From CAYFQH01 sp964345215 (GTDB lineage Bacteria; Bacillota; Clostridia; Christensenellales; Aristaeellaceae): a stretch of DNA of 7,271 nt. The notes under the pieces are model-generated. The model saw nothing but the letters and a program-made list of their open reading frames with translations. It was not told where the DNA came from and searched no databases. The stretch lies in the NCBI GenBank assembly GCA_964345215.1, contig CAYFQH010000074.1, positions 1-7,271 of the forward strand. The letters are read 5' to 3'. Position 1 is the stretch's first letter, and each line of letters opens with the position of its first letter. Both the position numbers and the translations under genes were made by a program. This document shows, piece by piece, positions 7,241-7,271 of this stretch.

Positions 7241-7271
7241 CGAGACCCAGCGACATGCGCGGTGGGTCTCG
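7241..7271 (+). terminator. Strong hairpin at window end, possible operon terminator
   Basis: A perfect 9-bp inverted repeat (CGAGACCCA at 7241-7249, TGGGTCTCG at 7263-7271) can extend inward by three more G-C pairs (GCG 7250-7252 with CGC 7258-7260) across a 2-nt GG bulge, with a 5-nt ACATG loop. It is GC-rich and preceded by an AT-rich ATATAAAAT. The window stops at the last stem base, so a downstream T run cannot be seen. It is a good candidate for the rho-independent terminator of the pyr operon, but a structured repeat or the leader of a following gene is also possible. Confidence 0.45.

Noticed and set aside
7241..7271. Palindromic end as a transposon terminal repeat or CRISPR repeat
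   Set aside because: Only one copy is visible, with no transposase, target duplication or spacer array; a hairpin after the last operon gene is more simply a terminator candidate.

Overview
The window is the 3' part of a de novo pyrimidine (UMP) biosynthesis operon, with every gene on the + strand: carA (5' end cut off by the window) - carB - pyrK - pyrD - pyrF - pyrE. A 133-bp non-coding tail containing several inverted repeats follows. The gene order matches the distal half of the Bacillus-type pyr operon. PyrD is the class 1B (NAD-linked) type with its PyrK iron-sulfur flavoprotein partner, and all genes have strong AGGAGG-like ribosome binding sites. Together these point to a Gram-positive (Firmicutes/Bacillota) host, probably an anaerobic clostridial or related lineage of intermediate GC. 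The exact taxon cannot be fixed from this window.

Layout: 1-839 carA fragment; 832-4017 carB, overlapping carA by 8 bp; 4018-4104 an 87-nt spacer with a T8C5 run; 4105-4842 pyrK; 4839-5753 pyrD, overlapping pyrK by 4 bp; 5750-6457 pyrF, overlapping pyrD by 4 bp; 6458-6505 a short spacer; 6506-7138 pyrE; 7139-7271 three inverted repeats, the last a strong hairpin ending at the final base of the window. No transposon, tRNA, rRNA or CRISPR array is visible.

The genes form one pathway. CarA/CarB make carbamoyl phosphate. After the aspartate transcarbamoylase and dihydroorotase steps (not in this window), PyrD/PyrK oxidise dihydroorotate to orotate, PyrE adds phosphoribose to give OMP, and PyrF decarboxylates OMP to UMP.

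The most notable observation is in carA. The small subunit normally hydrolyses glutamine and passes ammonia to CarB. Here the invariant nucleophilic cysteine of the GICLGHQ motif is an aspartate (AIDLGHQ), and the glutamine-binding loop normally reading QNHGF reads QSHQE, with GPGDP changed to GPGRP. The reading frame is intact and the fold motifs are otherwise preserved, while CarB looks fully functional. The simplest inference is a carbamoyl-phosphate synthetase that has lost its glutaminase and uses free ammonia, with CarA kept as a structural or allosteric partner. This convergently resembles vertebrate CPS I, where the same cysteine is replaced by serine. The remaining genes look ordinary.
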